Assembly: GCF_003208435.1 (NCBI RefSeq) | Contig: NZ_QKMF01000004.1 | Span: forward strand, 248,001-312,000 | Origin: Pelagimonas varians | Lineage (GTDB): Bacteria; Pseudomonadota; Alphaproteobacteria; Rhodobacterales; Rhodobacteraceae | Direction: 5' to 3' | Length of the DNA stretch: 64,000 nucleotides | Shown: piece after piece, positions 61,391-64,000 of the stretch | Layout: each line of letters starts with the position of its first letter | Position numbering within the stretch: position 1 is the first letter of the stretch | Position numbers and translations under genes: made by a program | The notes under the pieces: model-generated | What the model was told of the DNA's origin: nothing | Database searches by the model: none | What the model saw: the letters and a program-made list of their open reading frames with translations, nothing else

Positions 61391-62397
61391 ACGGACAGCC
61401 GGGTCGCATGGGTGCCGCGTTCACGGTAGGGCGTGGTTTCATAGTGTGACCGGTAGCATTTGGAAAAATGCGACGGGGAAGCAAACCCGCAGGCCAAGGC
61501 GACATTGATGACACTCATGTCGGTTTGCATCAATAGATTGCGGGCTTTTTGCAGCCGGAGTTCCATGTAATAGCGCTTCGGCGAGCGGCTTAGATACCGG
61601 CGGAACAAGCGTTCCAACTGGCGGGTCGACATGCCAACATCTTTGGCTAGAACCGAAGGGCTTATTGGCTCCTCGATATTGGCCTCCATCATCTGGATCA
61701 CCTGGCTCAGTTTAGGATGTCGCACGCCAATTCGGGTTGGAACCGACAATCGCTGCGTATCGCGGTCTGTTCGGATCGAACTGTAGATTTGCTGGTCAGC
61801 CACGGCCGAAGCCAAGGATTCACCATGGTCATCGGCAATGAGTTTCAAAAACAAATCAATTGAAGACGTGCCACCGGCGGTGGTCATGCGATTGCCATCG
61901 ATGCAATAGACCGATTTCGTCAGTTCGACTTCTTCGAATTCCTCAGCAAAACTGTCCTGGTTTTCCCAATGAATGGTGGCTTTCTTCCCGTCCAGCAGAC
62001 CCGCTTTGGCAAGAGAATAGGCTGCGGTACACAGCCCGCCTGCGGCCACCCCCTTGCGGGTTTCGCGGCGCACCCAGTTTAGCAGGCGTTTGGTTGTCGC
62101 TTTTTGAACGTTTGCCCCGCCGCACAAAATCAGCGTGTCATCGCGGTGCAAATCTTCCAGATCGCCATCACTTTGAAAACCGGTTCCGGTTGAACAGCGA
62201 ACGATTCCTCCACCCTCGGCAACGTTGTGCCAAAGGTACAATTGTTTGCCGGACATGCGATTGGCCAACCGCAAGCAATCCAATGCAGATGCAAAGGACA
62301 ACAGAGTGAATTCATCAAGCAATACAAAGACAAAGCGCCTTGGCTTTGCATCCGTATTTTTCAGCTCCAACGCGGGGGTATGTTTCGGCGGGTGCAT
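61387..62397 (-). CDS. GlxA-family AraC-type regulator with DJ-1/PfpI domain
   Basis: The 336-residue protein is counted from ATG 62397, nine bases after AAAGGA; a longer frame begins at 62481. The N-terminal DJ-1/PfpI-like domain has FVFVLLDEFTLLSFASALDCLRLANRM and LILCGGANVQKA, then AAGGLCTAAYSLAKAGLLDGKKATIHWE. The C-terminal AraC domain has LSVPTRIGVRHPKLSQVIQMM, SPSVLAKDVGMSTRQLERLFRRYL and INVALACGFASPSHFSKCYRSHY, two HTH motifs. Relatives control carnitine, choline or arginine use; the effector here is unknown. Confidence 0.88.
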   Translation of the reverse strand: MHPPKHTPALELKNTDAKPRRFVFVLLDEFTLLSFASALDCLRLANRMSGKQLYLWHNVAEGGGIVRCSTGTGFQSDGDLEDLHRDDTLILCGGANVQKATTKRLLNWVRRETRKGVAAGGLCTAAYSLAKAGLLDGKKATIHWENQDSFAEEFEEVELTKSVYCIDGNRMTTAGGTSSIDLFLKLIADDHGESLASAVADQQIYSSIRTDRDTQRLSVPTRIGVRHPKLSQVIQMMEANIEEPISPSVLAKDVGMSTRQLERLFRRYLSRSPKRYYMELRLQKARNLLMQTDMSVINVALACGFASPSHFSKCYRSHYETTPYRERGTHATRLSV

Positions 62398-62600
62398 TGG
62401 ACGGCATCCTTTTGGTGGGCAGTGAGGCCCGGTTCGCCGGGTGGTGATATCCAGATGGTCAGAATGTGCCAAATACGTCAAGATCTGTTGCGCAAAACAC
62501 GTCTGGTAAGAGCGTGTGAGATTGGCTATACAGCAGCGCTGTTAACGCTAAGAATAACGTGCTGACCAGAACAGCCGACTGATAGATGCGGAGAATTTCC

Positions 62601-63971
62601 ATGACCGAGTGGCAAAAATCAAACTGGCGCAATAAGCCTCGGATCCAGATGCCGGAGTATACCGACACGGAGGCATTGCATGCTGTTGAGGCGCAATTGT
62701 CGCAATATCCGCCGCTGGTTTTTGCTGGCGAAGCACGGCGCTTGAAAAACGCGCTAGGGGCGGCATCGCGCGGCGAGGCGTTTTTGCTACAGGGCGGTGA
62801 TTGCGCCGAAAGCTTTGAACAATTTAGCGCTGATGCGATCCGCGACACCTTTAAGGTGATGTTGCAGATGGCCATGGTTTTGACTTATGGGGCCAAGGTT
62901 CCTGTGGTCAAAGTTGGCCGTATGGCCGGTCAGTTTGCCAAACCGCGCTCGGCCGGAACCGAAACAATCGATGGTGTTGAACTGCCCAGCTACCGCGGCG
63001 ATATTATCAACGAGCTGGCCTTCACACCTGAATCGCGCATTCCCGACCCTAAGAAAATGCTACAAGCCTACACCCAAGCCGCAGCGACATTGAACCTGTT
63101 GCGCGCGTTTTCAACGGGTGGCTATGCCGACGTACATCAGGTCCACGCTTGGACTTTGGGCTTTACCGAGGGCGAGAAAGCCGCCAGCTATCGTGAAATG
63201 GCGGGCCGCATCAGCGATACGCTTGATTTCATGAAAGCAGCCGGTGTCACTGCGGACCGCGCGCATACCCTACAGACCGTGGATTTCTACACCAGCCATG
63301 AATCCTTGTTGCTGGAATATGAAGAGGCGCTGACCCGTCGCGATTCAACCTCGGGCAAGTGGCTTGCGGGCTCCGGTCATATGATTTGGATCGGCGATCG
63401 CACCCGTCAGCCTGACGGTGCCCATGTGGAATATGCTAGCGGCGTTTTGAACCCCGTCGGATTGAAATGCGGTCCGACCACCACCGCGGAAGATCTCAAA
63501 ATCTTGATGGCCAAGTTGAACCCGGAAAATGAAGCGGGCAAATTGACATTGATCGCCCGCTTCGGGGCCGGAAATGTGGGTGAACATCTGCCACGTTTGA
63601 TCAAGGCTGTGGCCGAAGAGGGCGCGAATGTAACTTGGGTCTGTGACCCGATGCATGGCAACACCATCAAATCGGCAACCGGCTACAAAACCCGTCCGTT
63701 TGAATCGGTTCTACGCGAAGTGCAGGACTTCTTTGGTGTGCATAACGCCGAAGGCACAGTACCGGGCGGTGTTCATTTTGAAATGACGGGCCTTGATGTC
63801 ACTGAATGCACCGGGGGCGTCCGCGCCGTGACCGAAGAGAACCTGCAAGATCGCTATCACACCGCCTGCGATCCACGTTTGAACGCTTCACAATCGCTTG
63901 AACTGGCATTCTTGGTCGCGGAAGAGCTGACAAAGCGCCGCGATACCCAGATGGCTGCTGCCAGCGCGTAA
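62601..63971 (+). CDS. aroG: 3-deoxy-7-phosphoheptulonate (DAHP) synthase, class II
   Basis: The 456-residue plant-type DAHP synthase begins aromatic amino-acid synthesis from PEP and erythrose-4-P. It has [114 protein letters not shown] and [15 protein letters not shown] with [18 protein letters not shown] 62601 follows CGGAG. It is the last complete gene of the window; class II enzymes are the usual type in Rhodobacterales. The aroG symbol is a convention only. Confidence 0.93.
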   Translation: MTEWQKSNWRNKPRIQMPEYTDTEALHAVEAQLSQYPPLVFAGEARRLKNALGAASRGEAFLLQGGDCAESFEQFSADAIRDTFKVMLQMAMVLTYGAKVPVVKVGRMAGQFAKPRSAGTETIDGVELPSYRGDIINELAFTPESRIPDPKKMLQAYTQAAATLNLLRAFSTGGYADVHQVHAWTLGFTEGEKAASYREMAGRISDTLDFMKAAGVTADRAHTLQTVDFYTSHESLLLEYEEALTRRDSTSGKWLAGSGHMIWIGDRTRQPDGAHVEYASGVLNPVGLKCGPTTTAEDLKILMAKLNPENEAGKLTLIARFGAGNVGEHLPRLIKAVAEEGANVTWVCDPMHGNTIKSATGYKTRPFESVLREVQDFFGVHNAEGTVPGGVHFEMTGLDVTECTGGVRAVTEENLQDRYHTACDPRLNASQSLELAFLVAEELTKRRDTQMAAASA

Positions 63972-64000
63972 AAGCATCGCTTCACGTTGAAACGCCCCGT

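Noticed and set aside
1-64000. CRISPR array, prophage, intact insertion sequence or toxin-antitoxin pair
   Set aside because: Reading through both strands gave no regularly spaced repeats, transposase or integrase motifs, or paired small genes of that kind. Short degenerate remnants could be missed without a search.

Overview
The window looks like a chromosomal segment of a marine alphaproteobacterium of the order Rhodobacterales (roseobacter group). This rests on its gene complement and style: a B12-dependent class II ribonucleotide reductase, an NADP isocitrate dehydrogenase of the 404-residue type, a class II DAHP synthase, a SurA_N/PpiD isomerase directly upstream of trpE, TRAP and RbsABC-type carbohydrate transporters, tandem LysE exporters and a moderately GC-rich composition. 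No species call is possible from the sequence alone.

Region 1 (1-20645) is one catabolic block for a sugar or sugar acid. A leftward unit carries an RbsABC-type importer (ATPase, permease, binding protein) followed by a mutarotase-like gene cut by the window edge. A GntR/FCD repressor gene (4274-4927) lies between it and a 13-gene rightward operon (5028-15728): SMP-30 lactonase, a second RbsABC-type importer, SDR dehydrogenase, VOC protein, D-2-hydroxyacid dehydrogenase, RraA-like protein, 2-keto-3-deoxygalactonate kinase (DgoK), KDPGal aldolase (DgoA), a second SDR, a cupin and a methylglyoxal synthase. Converging on it is a leftward TRAP transporter operon (DctPQM) ending in an FMN-dependent alpha-hydroxyacid oxidase, with a second, paralogous GntR regulator divergent from it. 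The two regulators and three intergenic palindromes of the TCTGA-N4-TCAGA type suggest one regulon. The inferred route is sugar to lactone to aldonate to 2-keto-3-deoxy acid to the 6-phosphate to pyruvate plus glyceraldehyde-3-P. A sugar-acid dehydratase is not found in the window.

Region 2 (20909-27290) is accessory: an SbtA/DUF897-type transporter with a divergent LysR regulator, the ruins of a hybrid histidine kinase/response regulator, a NodZ/fucosyltransferase-like gene, a GDP-mannose-3,5-epimerase-like gene, an unassigned stretch and a CAT-anticodon tRNA.

Region 3 (27588-41285) is housekeeping: purM-purN, rnd, a lipoprotein, sufE, trpE, the PpiD-like isomerase, an aminotransferase, gpt, two LysE exporters, fabI, pdxH, a two-domain cold-shock protein, a DUF192 protein and tRNA-Pro(TGG).

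Region 4 (41286-49768) holds nrdJ with a control region that carries DnaA-box-like sites, a promoter and an NrdR box, then two terminators that may enclose a small RNA, a glycosyltransferase, icd and a chemotaxis receptor.

Region 5 (49777-64000) has a Bcr/CflA-type MFS exporter, a small secreted protein, a K+ channel with a DsbA-family protein, an acyl-CoA synthetase, an XRE-cupin regulator, a complete liv-type ABC operon, a GNAT acetyltransferase behind a GlxA-type regulator, and a class II DAHP synthase.

Gene starts were adjusted where a Shine-Dalgarno sequence decided the matter. Several genes in the sugar block start with TTG or GTG.
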